Assembly: GCA_026393755.1 (NCBI GenBank)
Contig: JAPKZO010000016.1
Coordinates: 1 to 34,698 of the forward strand
DNA length: 34,698 nucleotides
Origin: Acidobacteriota bacterium
GTDB lineage: Bacteria > Acidobacteriota > Vicinamibacteria > Vicinamibacterales > JAKQTR01
Direction of reading: 5' to 3'
The position numbers and the translations under genes are program-made. Of this stretch, positions 1 to 8,804 are shown piece by piece (position 1 is the first letter of the stretch; every line of letters starts with the position of its first letter). The notes beneath the pieces are model-generated. The model saw only the letters and a list, made by a program, of their open reading frames with translations. It was not told the DNA's origin and ran no database searches.

Positions 1-1
1 G

Positions 2-1792
2 CGCGCGCGATCGGGCACACTTGATCCCCTGGTGGGCCGCTCCAGCGAGCTGCTGCGCACGCTCGAAATCCTGTGTCGAAGGCGCAAGAACAATCCTGTA
101 TTCGTCGGCGACGCCGGCGTCGGCAAGACGGCGCTGGCGGAGGGACTCGCCCAGCGGCTGCTGAACGAAGACGTGCCGGACCTGCTCAAGGGTGCGGAAG
201 TCTTCGCGCTCGACACCGCAGCCCTGCTGGCGGGCACGCGATTTCGAGGCGATTTCGAGGAGCGGTTCAAAGCGGTCATCGCGGCGTTGATGGCCCGCCC
301 GCTGCCGATTCTCTTCATCGACGAGATCCATTCTACCGTCGGCGCCGGCGCCACCACCGGCGGCACGCTCGACCTCGCGACGCTCATCAAGCCGGTGCTC
401 ACCTCCGGCGAACTGCGCGTCGTCGGGTCGACGACGTTCGAGGACTTCAAGCACATCGAGAAGGACCGCGCGCTGGCCCGCCGCCTCCAGAAGGTCGTCG
501 TCGACGAGCCAACGATCGACGAGAGCGTTTTGATTCTGAAGGGCCTGCGCAGCCGGTACGAAGCCCATCACAGCGTGCGGTATGGCGATGACGCGCTCGA
601 CACGGCCGCCAGACTCGCCAAGCGGCATCTTCGCGACTACAAGCTGCCGGACAGCGCCATCGACATCATCGACGAGGCGGGCGCCAGGCTTCGGCTGACC
701 GCTCCCCTGCCCGACGCCGGCCCGGAACCGCGGACGGTCTCACCCGACGACATCGAGGCCGTCGTCGCGCGCATGGCCCGGATCCCGGAGAAGCAGGCGA
801 GCGCGTCGGACCGCGAACGGCTCCGCACACTCAACGAATCACTGCAGCGGGTCGTGTTCGGACAGGACGAGGCGGTCGCGCTGGTGACCTCCGCCATCAA
901 GCGTTCGCGAGCGGGACTCGGGCAGCCCGAACGCCCGGCTGGCTGTTTCCTGTTCACCGGCCCGACCGGCGTGGGCAAGACGGAGCTGGCGAAGCAGCTG
1001 GCGATCCACCTGGGTAACGAGTTCGTCCGATACGACATGTCCGAGTACATGGAGAAGCATGCGGTCGCTCGCCTGATCGGCGCCCCGCCCGGCTACGTCG
1101 GGTTCGAGCAGGGCGGCCTGCTGGTCGACGCGATCCGCACGCATCCATACGCCGTCGTGCTGATGGATGAAATCGAAAAGGCGCACCCGGACGTCTTCAA
1201 TATCCTCCTGCAGGTGATGGACCACGCGACGCTCACCGACAACATGGGGCGAAAGGCGGATTTCAGGCAGGTGATCCTGATCATGACGTCGAATGCCGGG
1301 TCGCGCGAGATGAACGCGTCGCTCATCGGCTTCGGCACGACCGGATCGATCGCCGGCACCACCCGGCACAAGGCTCAGAAGTCGCGCGCCAGGGAGGCGG
1401 TCGAACGGATCTTCAGCCCGGAGTTCCGCAATCGCCTGGATGCCACCGTCAACTTCAATCCGCTCTCGCCGGCGGTGATGGAGACGATCGTCGAGAAGTT
1501 CATCATGCAGCTCGAGGCGCAACTGAGCGAACGCCGCGTGGCCATCGCGCTGGAGCCGGAGGCCCGGAGTTGGCTGGCGCGCAAGGGCTACGACCCGCTT
1601 TACGGGGCGCGCCCGCTGGCACGGGTCATCCAGGCCGAGGTGCGCGACAAGCTCACCGACGCCATCCTGTTCGGGGCGCTCGAGCACGGCGGCACCGTCC
1701 GCATCGGCCTCGTGGAGGACGCGCTGGCGTTCGCGTACGAGACGGCCCGCCCGGCACCGGCTCCCGCGTCCTCTCGGACCACGGTCGCCTGA
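2..1792 (+). CDS. clpA: ATP-dependent Clp protease ATP-binding subunit ClpA (5' end outside window)
   Basis: AAA+ unfoldase that feeds proteins to the ClpP peptidase in the cytoplasm. The reading frame is open from base 2, and the first residues read ...TLDPLVGRSSEL, the conserved entry to the first AAA+ domain (compare LDPLIGR in ClpA). The N-terminal ClpS-binding domain therefore lies upstream of the window, and the GTG at 32 is an internal valine. Visible motifs, numbered from that GTG: Walker A GDAGVGKT (26-33), Walker B ILFIDEIH (about 93-100), second Walker A GPTGVGKT (about 310-317), second Walker B VLMDEIEKAHPDVFN, then the D2-small domain ending GARPLARVIQ. The short junction between the two AAA+ domains (RIPEKQASASDRERL) has no long coiled-coil middle domain. 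That separates ClpA from ClpB/ClpC and matches E. coli-type ClpA. No ClpS gene is visible. Confidence 0.95.
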   Translation, partial: RARSGTLDPLVGRSSELLRTLEILCRRRKNNPVFVGDAGVGKTALAEGLAQRLLNEDVPDLLKGAEVFALDTAALLAGTRFRGDFEERFKAVIAALMARPLPILFIDEIHSTVGAGATTGGTLDLATLIKPVLTSGELRVVGSTTFEDFKHIEKDRALARRLQKVVVDEPTIDESVLILKGLRSRYEAHHSVRYGDDALDTAARLAKRHLRDYKLPDSAIDIIDEAGARLRLTAPLPDAGPEPRTVSPDDIEAVVARMARIPEKQASASDRERLRTLNESLQRVVFGQDEAVALVTSAIKRSRAGLGQPERPAGCFLFTGPTGVGKTELAKQLAIHLGNEFVRYDMSEYMEKHAVARLIGAPPGYVGFEQGGLLVDAIRTHPYAVVLMDEIEKAHPDVFNILLQVMDHATLTDNMGRKADFRQVILIMTSNAGSREMNASLIGFGTTGSIAGTTRHKAQKSRAREAVERIFSPEFRNRLDATVNFNPLSPAVMETIVEKFIMQLEAQLSERRVAIALEPEARSWLARKGYDPLYGARPLARVIQAEVRDKLTDAILFGALEHGGTVRIGLVEDALAFAYETARPAPAPASSRTTVA

Positions 1793-1824
1793 CCGCGCGG
1801 CCTCTCGCTCGAAGGAGCCTCATC

Positions 1825-2982
1825 ATGCCTGCATCGCGAACGGGAATCGCCATCACGGCCTGCGCTGTCCTTTGTCTCGTGTGTGTCACGACGATGGCGA
1901 GCGCGCAGGCGACGCCCTCTGGACAGGCGGCACGTGTGGATAAGGCCAAGTACGGCGTGACCAAAGACGGCGCAGCCGTCGACGTCTACACGATGACCAA
2001 CGCCAAGGGCATGATCGCCAGGATCATCACGTTTGGCGCGCTGCTGACCGAACTGCACGTGCCCGATCGCACAGGCGCCATGGCGGATGTCGTGCTCGGC
2101 TTCACAACGCTTGAGGGGTACGAAGGCCCGAACCCGCACTTCGGCGGGACCATTGGTCGTGTGGCAAACCGGATTGCCAAAGGCAAATTTCGGCTTGGCG
2201 GCCAGGAGTACACGCTGGTCACCAACAACGGGCCCAATCACCTGCACGGCGGCAACACGGGCTTCGACAAGCGAATCTGGAAGGCGCAGGCCGTGCCGGC
2301 GGTCAACGGCGTGGCGGTCAAGTTTGTCTACGTCAGTCCCGATGGCGAGGAAGGCTATCCGGGAACGGTGACGGCCTCGGTCACCTATACGCTGACGAAC
2401 CGGAACGAAATCCGCCTGGATTACACGGCGACCACCGACAAGCCGACGCCCATCAAGCTGACCAACCATAGCTACTTCAATCTCGCGGGCGACGGGGCCG
2501 GCGACATTCTCGGCCACGAACTCACGCTCATGGCCGACCGCTTCACGCCCGTGGACGCCACGCTGATTCCGACCGGCGACATCGCGACGGTTCGCGGAAC
2601 CGTCATGGACTTTACGCGGGCGACCCCTATCGGCGCGCGCATCGACCAGGTGCCCGGGGCCGCGCCCGGCGGCTACGACCACAACTACGTGCTCAACCAC
2701 GGAGGAGGCGTGCTCGCGCTGTCGGCCACTGTACGCGAGCCGACCTCAGGACGGATCATGGACGTGCTGACGACCGAACCCGGCGTGCAACTGTACACGG
2801 GCAACTTTCTCGATGGCACGATCACGGGCAAAGCCGGCGTCGCCTACAAGAAGCACTTCGGATTCTGCCTCGAGACACAGCACTACCCCGACTCGATCAA
2901 CCATCCCGCGTTTCCGCCGACGGTCCTCGCGCCCGGCCGGACGTTCAGGTCGACGACGGTCTATCGGTTCTCGGCGAGGTAG
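1825..2982 (+). CDS. galM: Secreted aldose 1-epimerase (mutarotase)
   Basis: Interconverts alpha and beta anomers of hexoses such as glucose and galactose. The start is ATG 1825, preceded by GAAGGAG (1811-1817), only 32 bp after clpA. It encodes 385 aa. The first ~28 residues form a signal peptide ([18 protein letters not shown]... ending ASAQA), so it should act in the periplasm rather than in the cytoplasm like E. coli GalM. GalM family landmarks are RVANRI, the histidine motif NHLHGG (H139/H141), TNHSYFNL (H215) and the catalytic glutamate in [13 protein letters not shown] (E350). The length fits the exported branch of the family. It is in the same direction as clpA but functionally unrelated. 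Periplasmic location suggests preparing sugars released by extracellular hydrolases for uptake (inference). Confidence 0.93.
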   Translation: MPASRTGIAITACAVLCLVCVTTMASAQATPSGQAARVDKAKYGVTKDGAAVDVYTMTNAKGMIARIITFGALLTELHVPDRTGAMADVVLGFTTLEGYEGPNPHFGGTIGRVANRIAKGKFRLGGQEYTLVTNNGPNHLHGGNTGFDKRIWKAQAVPAVNGVAVKFVYVSPDGEEGYPGTVTASVTYTLTNRNEIRLDYTATTDKPTPIKLTNHSYFNLAGDGAGDILGHELTLMADRFTPVDATLIPTGDIATVRGTVMDFTRATPIGARIDQVPGAAPGGYDHNYVLNHGGGVLALSATVREPTSGRIMDVLTTEPGVQLYTGNFLDGTITGKAGVAYKKHFGFCLETQHYPDSINHPAFPPTVLAPGRTFRSTTVYRFSAR

Positions 2983-3140
2983 CGCGCTGACGAACGTCGT
3001 GCCATCGTCCCGGGACACGAAGGTCCATTCCACCGTCGTGTGACCGCTGTCGGCTGCAAGTCGATGCTGGCAGGGCCCTTTGCCGCTCGGTACGCCGATG
3101 CCCCTGCCGGGTGTAGACTCGTCGGAACCCGGGAGCCCAC

Positions 3141-5093
3141 ATGCACACGTGCCGCCGCTATCTGATCTCGACGGCCCTCGCCGTCATCGCCGCCACCATC
3201 GTCGTCGTTGCGCAGCGTGGGGCGGGCTTGTCGCCCGATCAAGCCGCCGCCCGGCTCTCGATTGAACAGGAGCTCGCGTCGATCGCCGTCATCGAGCGCA
3301 AGGTCATGATGCCGATGCGCGACGGCGTGCGACTCGCGACCGACGTCTATCGACCGAAGGACTCGTCCAGGAAGGTGCCGACGATCCTCGTGCGCACGCC
3401 CTACAACTTCAACTACTGGGATGTCCGCAGCGGCGTCCCGCGCGACATGACCGCCGCCCTTACCGCCGTCAAACGCGGCTACGCCTACGTTGACCAGAAC
3501 GAGCGCGGTCACTTCTTCTCGGAGGGGAATTACGACATCCTCGGCCCGCCGCGTTCGGACGGTGATGACGCGCTCACGTGGATCGCGAAGCAACCGTGGT
3601 CGAACGGCAAGGTCGGCACGACCGGCTGCTCGTCGACCGCGGAATACCAGATGGGCGTGGCCGCGACCGGGAACCCCGCGTTCGCCGCGATGAACGTCCA
3701 GGGATTTGGCGCCGGAGTCGGCCGCGTCGGCGGCTACTACGAACAGGGGAACTGGTACCGCGGCGGCGCCGTGCAGATGCTGTTCATCAGCTGGATCTAC
3801 GGCCAGCAGAATCAGGTGCGGCCGATGTTCCCGCCCGGCACATCGCAGGAGGATCTGGTCCGGGCCTCGAAGTCATTCGATTTGGCCCAGCAGCTGCCGC
3901 CAGTGGACTGGTCGAAGGCGCTGTCGCACCTCCCCACCCAGGACATCATTAAGGCCGTAGACGGGCCGCACGGAGTCTTTGCCGACGCCATGCCCGTCGC
4001 GACCGGCGGGCGGATGATCCAGCGCACGCCGAACGATCCGGCGTGGTACAAAGGCGGCCTGTGGCACGACGACATGCCGCTCAACGTGCCCGGCCTCTAC
4101 TTCATGTCGTGGTACGACGTCTCGGTTGGTCCCAACCTCGCCTTGTTCAATCACGTGCGGAAGACCGCGACACCGGAGGTCGCCAGTCATCAGTGGGCGA
4201 TCATCGCGCCGACGACTCATTGTGGTTACACGCGCGCGACCGCTGACACGATCGTCGGCGAGCGCAGCATGGGCGATGCGCGGCTCAACTACACCGAGAT
4301 CGTGAACGCCTTCTTCGATCAGTTCGTGAAGGGCGAGAAGAGCGATGTGCTCGCTAAGCTGCCGAAGGTGACGTACTTTACGATGGGCCTGAACAAATGG
4401 CAGACGTCCGATACCTGGCCGCCCACCGGCGCCCAGCCGATGACGTTCTTCCTCTCGAGCGGCGGCAAGGCCAACACGCTCGACGGTGACGGCGCGCTCG
4501 CGTCAGCCGCGCCGGCGCAGGATGCACCGGACGCATTCCCGTACGACCCGGCGAACCCGGTCACGTCGTACGGCGGCAATGTCTGCTGCACCGGAAATGC
4601 GGTGACGGGCGGCGCGTTCGACCAGCGCAAGATGGAAGCGCGACCCGACATCCTGGTGTATACGTCAGCGCCCTTCGCGACAGACACGGAAGTGAGCGGA
4701 CCAATTGAACCGACGCTCTACGTCTCGTCAGATGCCAGGGACACGGATTTCACCGTGAAGGTGATCGACGTCTATCCTGATGGCCGCGCGTACAACCTGG
4801 ACGAGTCGATTCAGCGCATGCGTTATCGCGACGGCTACGACAAGCCGCTCGTGTGGATGGAGCCGGGCAAGGTGTACAAGGTCACGCTGCAACCGCTGAC
4901 GACGAGCAATTACTTCGCGGCTGGGCATCGGCTGCGGATCGAAGTGGCAAGCAGCAACTTCCCGCGCTTCGACCGCAACATGAACACGGGCGGACGCAAC
5001 TACGACGAAGCGACCGGCCGCGTCGCCCACAACGTGGTGCACCACTCCGCGCAGTACCCGTCGCACGTGACGATCACGGTGGTGAAGCGGTAG
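3141..5093 (+). CDS. Secreted CocE/NonD family hydrolase (X-Pro dipeptidyl-peptidase S15-like)
   Basis: 650-aa alpha/beta hydrolase with the two-part architecture of the CocE/NonD family. An N-terminal catalytic domain opens with [18 protein letters not shown] (about 54-71), and a C-terminal galactose-binding-like jelly roll follows (from about 490, including RYRDGYDKP, the [11 protein letters not shown] segment and [19 protein letters not shown]). Start ATG 3141 leads into a signal peptide ([23 protein letters not shown]). The nucleophile elbow reads GCSSTAEY, with Ser164 in the G-x-S position. The usual tyrosine and second glycine of GxSYxG are replaced, so the elbow is divergent but the serine is kept. 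A histidine in APTTHCGY (H360) is the likely triad base. Members hydrolyse esters, amides or X-Pro peptides; the substrate cannot be read here. It is transcribed alone, after a 158-bp gap from galM. Confidence 0.88.
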   Translation: MHTCRRYLISTALAVIAATIVVVAQRGAGLSPDQAAARLSIEQELASIAVIERKVMMPMRDGVRLATDVYRPKDSSRKVPTILVRTPYNFNYWDVRSGVPRDMTAALTAVKRGYAYVDQNERGHFFSEGNYDILGPPRSDGDDALTWIAKQPWSNGKVGTTGCSSTAEYQMGVAATGNPAFAAMNVQGFGAGVGRVGGYYEQGNWYRGGAVQMLFISWIYGQQNQVRPMFPPGTSQEDLVRASKSFDLAQQLPPVDWSKALSHLPTQDIIKAVDGPHGVFADAMPVATGGRMIQRTPNDPAWYKGGLWHDDMPLNVPGLYFMSWYDVSVGPNLALFNHVRKTATPEVASHQWAIIAPTTHCGYTRATADTIVGERSMGDARLNYTEIVNAFFDQFVKGEKSDVLAKLPKVTYFTMGLNKWQTSDTWPPTGAQPMTFFLSSGGKANTLDGDGALASAAPAQDAPDAFPYDPANPVTSYGGNVCCTGNAVTGGAFDQRKMEARPDILVYTSAPFATDTEVSGPIEPTLYVSSDARDTDFTVKVIDVYPDGRAYNLDESIQRMRYRDGYDKPLVWMEPGKVYKVTLQPLTTSNYFAAGHRLRIEVASSNFPRFDRNMNTGGRNYDEATGRVAHNVVHHSAQYPSHVTITVVKR

Positions 5094-5157
5094 GACAGGG
5101 TCTAGAACGGCGAGAAGCCGCGCGGCCGTGATCGACCCGCCAGGCCGGGCTCCGGAC

Positions 5158-6219
5158 TCAGACTGGGACCGCGGCGATCCGTTCCACGTTTTCGGCAAGC
5201 TCTTCGGCAGACATGATCATGCCGCCGACGCGGCCGAAGAACTCGACCGGGCGCCGGCCCGCGACCACCGCGCGAACGTCGTCCAGCATCTGTCCGGTGT
5301 TCAGCTCTGTCACCAGCACCCGGTCGGCTCGCTCAACGGCGCGCGACAGCGCTTCGGCCGGGTACGGATACAGGGTGATGGGACGGAACAAGCCGACCTT
5401 CAGGCCCTTCTCGCGCAGCGCGTCAATCGACGTGCGGCTGATGCGGGCCACCGTCCCGTACGCCACGATCAGCACGTCCAGCTTCTCGTCGGCCCGGTAG
5501 GTCTCGTGCCGAACCTCGCTCGCCATCGCCTGATATTTCCGCGCGAGATCCCAGTTGTGCCGCTCGAGATCTTCGGGATTCAGGTAGAGCGAGTTGATGA
5601 TGTTCGGCGCGCGCCCGTGCGCTCCGGTTGTCGCCCAGGGCTTCTTCGGCAGGTCGGCGGGCTCGATGTGGCGCGTGAACTCGACCGGCTCCATCATCTG
5701 ACCGATCAATCCGTCGCCGAGGACCATCACGGGCGAGCGGTACTTGTCTGCCAGGTCGAACGCCTCCATCATCAGGTCGGCGGCTTCCTGCACCGTGGAT
5801 GGCGCCAGCACCAGCAGACGATAGTCGCCATGGCCGCCGCCCTTGGTCGCCTGACGGTAGTCGGCCTGTGACGGCAGAATGCCGCCCAATCCCGGGCCCG
5901 CCCGCATGATATTGACGAACACGACCGGCAGTTCGCTGGCGGCGATGTAGGACATCGCTTCCGCCATCAGCGAGATGCCCGGGCTCGACGAGGACGTGAA
6001 GCAGCGGCAGCCGGCGCCGGCTGCGCCATAGAGCATGTTGGACGCGGCCACTTCGCTCTCGGCCTGCACGAACGTGCCGCCGACCTGCGGCAGCCGCCCG
6101 GACATGTACTCGGGAATCTCGTTCTGCGGCGTAATCGGATACCCGAAGAACAGCCGGCAGCCCGCCTGGACGGCGGCCTCGCCAATGGCCTCACAGCCTT
6201 TCATCAATTTCTTCGCCAT
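5158..6219 (-). CDS. vorB: 2-oxoacid:ferredoxin oxidoreductase alpha subunit (VorB/KorA type)
   Basis: Oxidatively decarboxylates a 2-oxoacid to its acyl-CoA together with the beta, gamma and ferredoxin parts, reducing ferredoxin. It encodes 353 aa from ATG 6219, with GGAGAGG just upstream. A longer reading to 6339 would run through the gamma gene and has no family match. Family signatures are KGCEAIGEAAVQAGCRLFFG, the GYPITPQNEIPEY motif of the pyrimidine-binding domain, SSSSPGISLMAEAMSYIAASELP, and the C-terminal transketolase-like VAYGTVARISR...GLFRPITLYPYP. The length and the separate gamma gene match the VorB-like (2-ketoisovalerate) or KorA-like (2-oxoglutarate) class, not one-chain pyruvate:ferredoxin oxidoreductases. 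Substrate preference between branched-chain oxoacids and 2-oxoglutarate cannot be settled from sequence by eye. It is the last gene of a four-gene operon. Confidence 0.9.
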   Translation of the reverse strand: MAKKLMKGCEAIGEAAVQAGCRLFFGYPITPQNEIPEYMSGRLPQVGGTFVQAESEVAASNMLYGAAGAGCRCFTSSSSPGISLMAEAMSYIAASELPVVFVNIMRAGPGLGGILPSQADYRQATKGGGHGDYRLLVLAPSTVQEAADLMMEAFDLADKYRSPVMVLGDGLIGQMMEPVEFTRHIEPADLPKKPWATTGAHGRAPNIINSLYLNPEDLERHNWDLARKYQAMASEVRHETYRADEKLDVLIVAYGTVARISRTSIDALREKGLKVGLFRPITLYPYPAEALSRAVERADRVLVTELNTGQMLDDVRAVVAGRRPVEFFGRVGGMIMSAEELAENVERIAAVPV

Positions 6220-6251
6220 GCATCCTCTCCGGAATGACGGGCACCAACATC

Positions 6252-6271
6252 GGGCACGGCATGCCGTGCCC
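6252..6271. repeat. Perfect 20-bp palindrome (REP-like hairpin) between gamma and alpha genes
   Basis: The 10-bp arm GGGCACGGCA is followed immediately by its exact reverse complement. It lies 7 bp past the gamma stop and 32 bp before the alpha start, in the longest intergenic gap of the operon (59 bp against 11 and 19 bp elsewhere). It is GC-rich with no T-run, so it is better explained as a REP-like or mRNA-stabilising element than as an intrinsic terminator. Palindromes of this GGGCACGG/CCGTGCCC type are, as I recall, dispersed in several GC-rich genomes; copy number in this genome is not testable here. Confidence 0.6.
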
Positions 6272-6278
6272 CTACGCG

Positions 6279-6839
6279 CTAGCGCCCGGCGGGCACCGCG
6301 GCGTAGGTCTGCCCGACCTCGAAACCCTTGTCCAGGCACACGTGATTCAACTGCACGATCTTCGGGCGGCTCGCGAACTTCTCCGCCAGCGTCGCCTTCA
6401 CCAGGCCGAGATCGACCAACCCGGACGCCCCGAGGAACGCCCCGAGCGCGACCATGTTGGTCGCCTTCGCACTGCCCGCCTCCAGCGCGATCTGGTTGGC
6501 CGCGACGGGCACGACGATCAGATCCTTGCGCACGGCATCCCGGTTGATCAGGCTCGTATTCACGACCAGGATCCCGCCCGGCCGGACGGCCGGCTCGAAC
6601 TTGTCAATCGACTGCAGGTTCAGGACCACGGCGCCGTGCGGACTGCGCGAGATGGGCGAGCCCACCTGCCGATCCGACAACACCACCGTGCAGTTGCAGG
6701 TGCCGCCTCGCATCTCGGGCCCGTACGCCGGCATCGACGTGACTTCGAGCCCGCCCTTCAGGCCTGCGTACGCGAGCAGCTTGCCGATCAGCAACACGCC
6801 CTGGCCGCCGAAGCCCGCCATGATGATTTCGCTGTACAT
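6279..6839 (-). CDS. 2-oxoacid:ferredoxin oxidoreductase gamma subunit
   Basis: 186-aa POR_N gamma-type subunit. It opens with MYSEIIMAGFGGQGVLLIGKL, the glycine-rich GFGGQG motif of the family, followed by MPAYGPEMRGGTCNCTVVLSD, the second family signature. Start ATG 6839 has a strong GGAGGAG eight bases upstream. It is 19 bp downstream of the fused ferredoxin-beta gene and followed by a palindrome before the alpha gene. It completes the KorABC/VorABC-like complex acting in the cytoplasm. Length is normal (about 180-190 aa). Confidence 0.92.
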   Translation of the reverse strand: MYSEIIMAGFGGQGVLLIGKLLAYAGLKGGLEVTSMPAYGPEMRGGTCNCTVVLSDRQVGSPISRSPHGAVVLNLQSIDKFEPAVRPGGILVVNTSLINRDAVRKDLIVVPVAANQIALEAGSAKATNMVALGAFLGASGLVDLGLVKATLAEKFASRPKIVQLNHVCLDKGFEVGQTYAAVPAGR

Positions 6840-6858
6840 GATCTCCTCCGGCCTCTCG

Positions 6859-7806
6859 TCAGTGCGCGGCTTCCGGCACCTTCACGTCACCCACGGGGTA
6901 GTAGGGCAACATCTGATCCGCCAGCCATTCACACGCCTCGCTTGGCTGCCGGCCCCACCCGGTCGGACACGTCGACACGACTTCGACCAGTGAGAAGCAC
7001 ACCTTGTCGATCTGGAACTTGAAGGCCCTGCGGATCGCCTTCTTGGCGTTCATGATGGCCTTGGGCTCGTGGACCGACACGCGCGTCAGGAACGCCGGCG
7101 TGCGCAGCGTCGACAGGAGCTCGACCACGCGGATGGGATAGCCGGCCAGCGTGACGTCGCGTCCGGTGGGACAGGTCGTCGCGATCTGCCCCGCCAGCGT
7201 GGTTGGCGCCATCTGTCCGCCAGTCATGCCGTAGATGGCGTTGTTCACGAAGATGACCGTGATCTTCTCGCCGCGATTGGCCGCATGGACGGTCTCGGCC
7301 ATGCCGATCGAGGCCAGGTCGCCATCGCCCTGGTAGGTGAACACCACCAGGTCGGGGCGGCCGCGCTTGATACCGGTCGCCACGGCCATGGCCCGGCCGT
7401 GCGACGCCTGCTGCATGTCGCAATTGAAGAAATCGTAGGCCAGCACCGAGCACCCGACTGGCGCAATCCCGACGGCCTGCTCGCGCACGCCAAGCTCCTG
7501 CAGCACCTCACCCACCAGGCGATGGATGACGCCGTGCGTGCAGCCGGGACAGTACGTAAACGGCCTGGTTGTCAGGCCATCCGTCCGGACGGTGGTCTTG
7601 CCTCTGTTCTCGACCTGGACAGCGGTGTCCGGGCACACGAGCAGGCAATAACGGCACCCGTTGCAGTCGTCGACACGCGCCACGCTGGGGTAGAAATACC
7701 CCTTGACGTTAATGTCGGTCGACATTTCCAGCACCCGCGTCGGGCAGGCGTGCACGCACAACTCGCAACCCTTGCAGCGATCAACGTCGATAATCGGGGT
7801 CGGCAC
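6859..7806 (-). CDS. 2-oxoacid:ferredoxin oxidoreductase, fused ferredoxin (delta) + TPP-binding beta subunit
   Basis: 315 aa in one uninterrupted frame. Residues 1 to about 70 are a 2x[4Fe-4S] ferredoxin with CKGCELCVHACP and CNGCRYCLLVCP. A short linker (VENRGKTTVRTD) leads into a complete beta subunit with FTYCPGCTHGVIHRL, GIAPVGCSVLAYDFFNCDM, SHGRAMAVATGIK and the TPP/Mg motif GDGDLASIGMAE...NNAIYGMTGGQMAPTT. In most related operons the ferredoxin (VorD/KorD) and beta subunit are separate genes, so this is a fusion that wires the iron-sulfur relay directly to the thiamine subunit. The start is GTG 7806 (valine codon as Met), with GAGGTGA upstream; there is no ATG in a better position. The gene is 11 bp after the P-loop NTPase gene. 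Confidence 0.92.
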   Translation of the reverse strand: MPTPIIDVDRCKGCELCVHACPTRVLEMSTDINVKGYFYPSVARVDDCNGCRYCLLVCPDTAVQVENRGKTTVRTDGLTTRPFTYCPGCTHGVIHRLVGEVLQELGVREQAVGIAPVGCSVLAYDFFNCDMQQASHGRAMAVATGIKRGRPDLVVFTYQGDGDLASIGMAETVHAANRGEKITVIFVNNAIYGMTGGQMAPTTLAGQIATTCPTGRDVTLAGYPIRVVELLSTLRTPAFLTRVSVHEPKAIMNAKKAIRRAFKFQIDKVCFSLVEVVSTCPTGWGRQPSEACEWLADQMLPYYPVGDVKVPEAAH

Positions 7807-7817
7807 TCGTCACCTCA

Positions 7818-8579
7818 CTACAGCACGCTGGAACGCCGGCGTCCGCCCGGCGGTTGTCTATCAATTGGCGGCGTGATCCGCCTGTTCAAACGCAGCAGCG
7901 GCCAGTCCCGGCCGTCACTGCCCTGCCATCCGTCCATCGCCATCTCTTCCATGGCGGCCCAGAAGCGCACCGGCAACCCCAGCTCGCGGCTCGCCGCATC
8001 GGCGAGCTCGAGCCCGATGCCAATCACCTCACGCGTCGTCTCACTCATCAGGTGGGTGTTGGCCACCAGTCCATTCACGCGGAGCTTCGAGGCCTGTTCC
8101 ACGTCGCGCAGCATCCTGATGATGCTCGGCACGTCTTCGGCGAACGGCCGATTGCCGTTGATGACAAACAGCACGTCAGTCACGGCGGGATTCCGCAGCC
8201 CGCCGATCGCACCGAGCACGCGCGCGCCGACATCGGCGCCGCCGGCATCGACAATCACCCGGCGCAGCCCCGCCTCCGCCTGACCGATGGCACCGGCGAC
8301 CTCGGGCACGAGAATGGGTAAGTCGGCGTAGAACTGATCCCCATGCGGCGCCACCAGATCGACGCCGTGTTCGCCGAGCTCGTCGCGCAGCAGACGCGAT
8401 CGGAAATACGGCTTGACCAGATCCGCGTCGACCAGCGACACCTTTTCGCCGCGTCCCGCCATCCCGAGCGCCAGATTAACGGCCAGTTCCGTCTTCCCCG
8501 AGCCGAAATGGCCAACCAGCACTGTGACCGGCGCCTTGAGGGCATCCAGGGCGGTCGCACGCGCGGAACCTTTGGTCAT
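7818..8579 (-). CDS. P-loop NTPase of the CobQ/CobB/MinD/ParA superfamily, first gene of the oxidoreductase operon
   Basis: 253-aa cytoplasmic nucleotide-binding protein. Walker A GHFGSGKTELAVNLAL is near residue 23, followed by the VSLVDADLVKPYFRSR switch motif, then RVIVDAGGADVGARVLGA (Walker B/DxGG) and VLFVINGNRPF. It lacks the second signature lysine of true MinD/ParA (KGGxGK). From memory, the VDxDxVxPYFRSR branch often sits beside 2-oxoacid:ferredoxin oxidoreductase genes; its biochemical job is not established to my knowledge. The 11-bp gap to the next gene supports co-transcription. The start ATG 8579 lacks a clear Shine-Dalgarno, so it is less certain than the gene itself. The last ~20 residues are basic and proline-rich (RQPPGGRRRSSVL). 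Confidence 0.85.
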   Translation of the reverse strand: MTKGSARATALDALKAPVTVLVGHFGSGKTELAVNLALGMAGRGEKVSLVDADLVKPYFRSRLLRDELGEHGVDLVAPHGDQFYADLPILVPEVAGAIGQAEAGLRRVIVDAGGADVGARVLGAIGGLRNPAVTDVLFVINGNRPFAEDVPSIIRMLRDVEQASKLRVNGLVANTHLMSETTREVIGIGLELADAASRELGLPVRFWAAMEEMAMDGWQGSDGRDWPLLRLNRRITPPIDRQPPGGRRRSSVL

Positions 8580-8804
8580 AGCCGGTCACGAGGAGTGGTC
8601 GCTGAACCCGATCGCAGGCGAGAACGCGGCCGAAACCTGGCAGGCCCGCCAGCGGCTGCTGACGAGCGCGCGGAGGCTGAAGTCTCAGCATAACACGCCG
8701 AACATATGCGAGGGGCCGATCGGGAACTGTCTGAATGCCGACGGCAACGGAAATCCGCCACCGCCGGCCTTCTGAACACGATCAGTGCAAAAGCCGGTCC
8801 TGAT

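Noticed and set aside
839-1687. 282-codon minus-strand open frame opposite clpA
   Set aside because: Antisense shadow with no recognisable domain; the plus strand encodes conserved ClpA motifs throughout.
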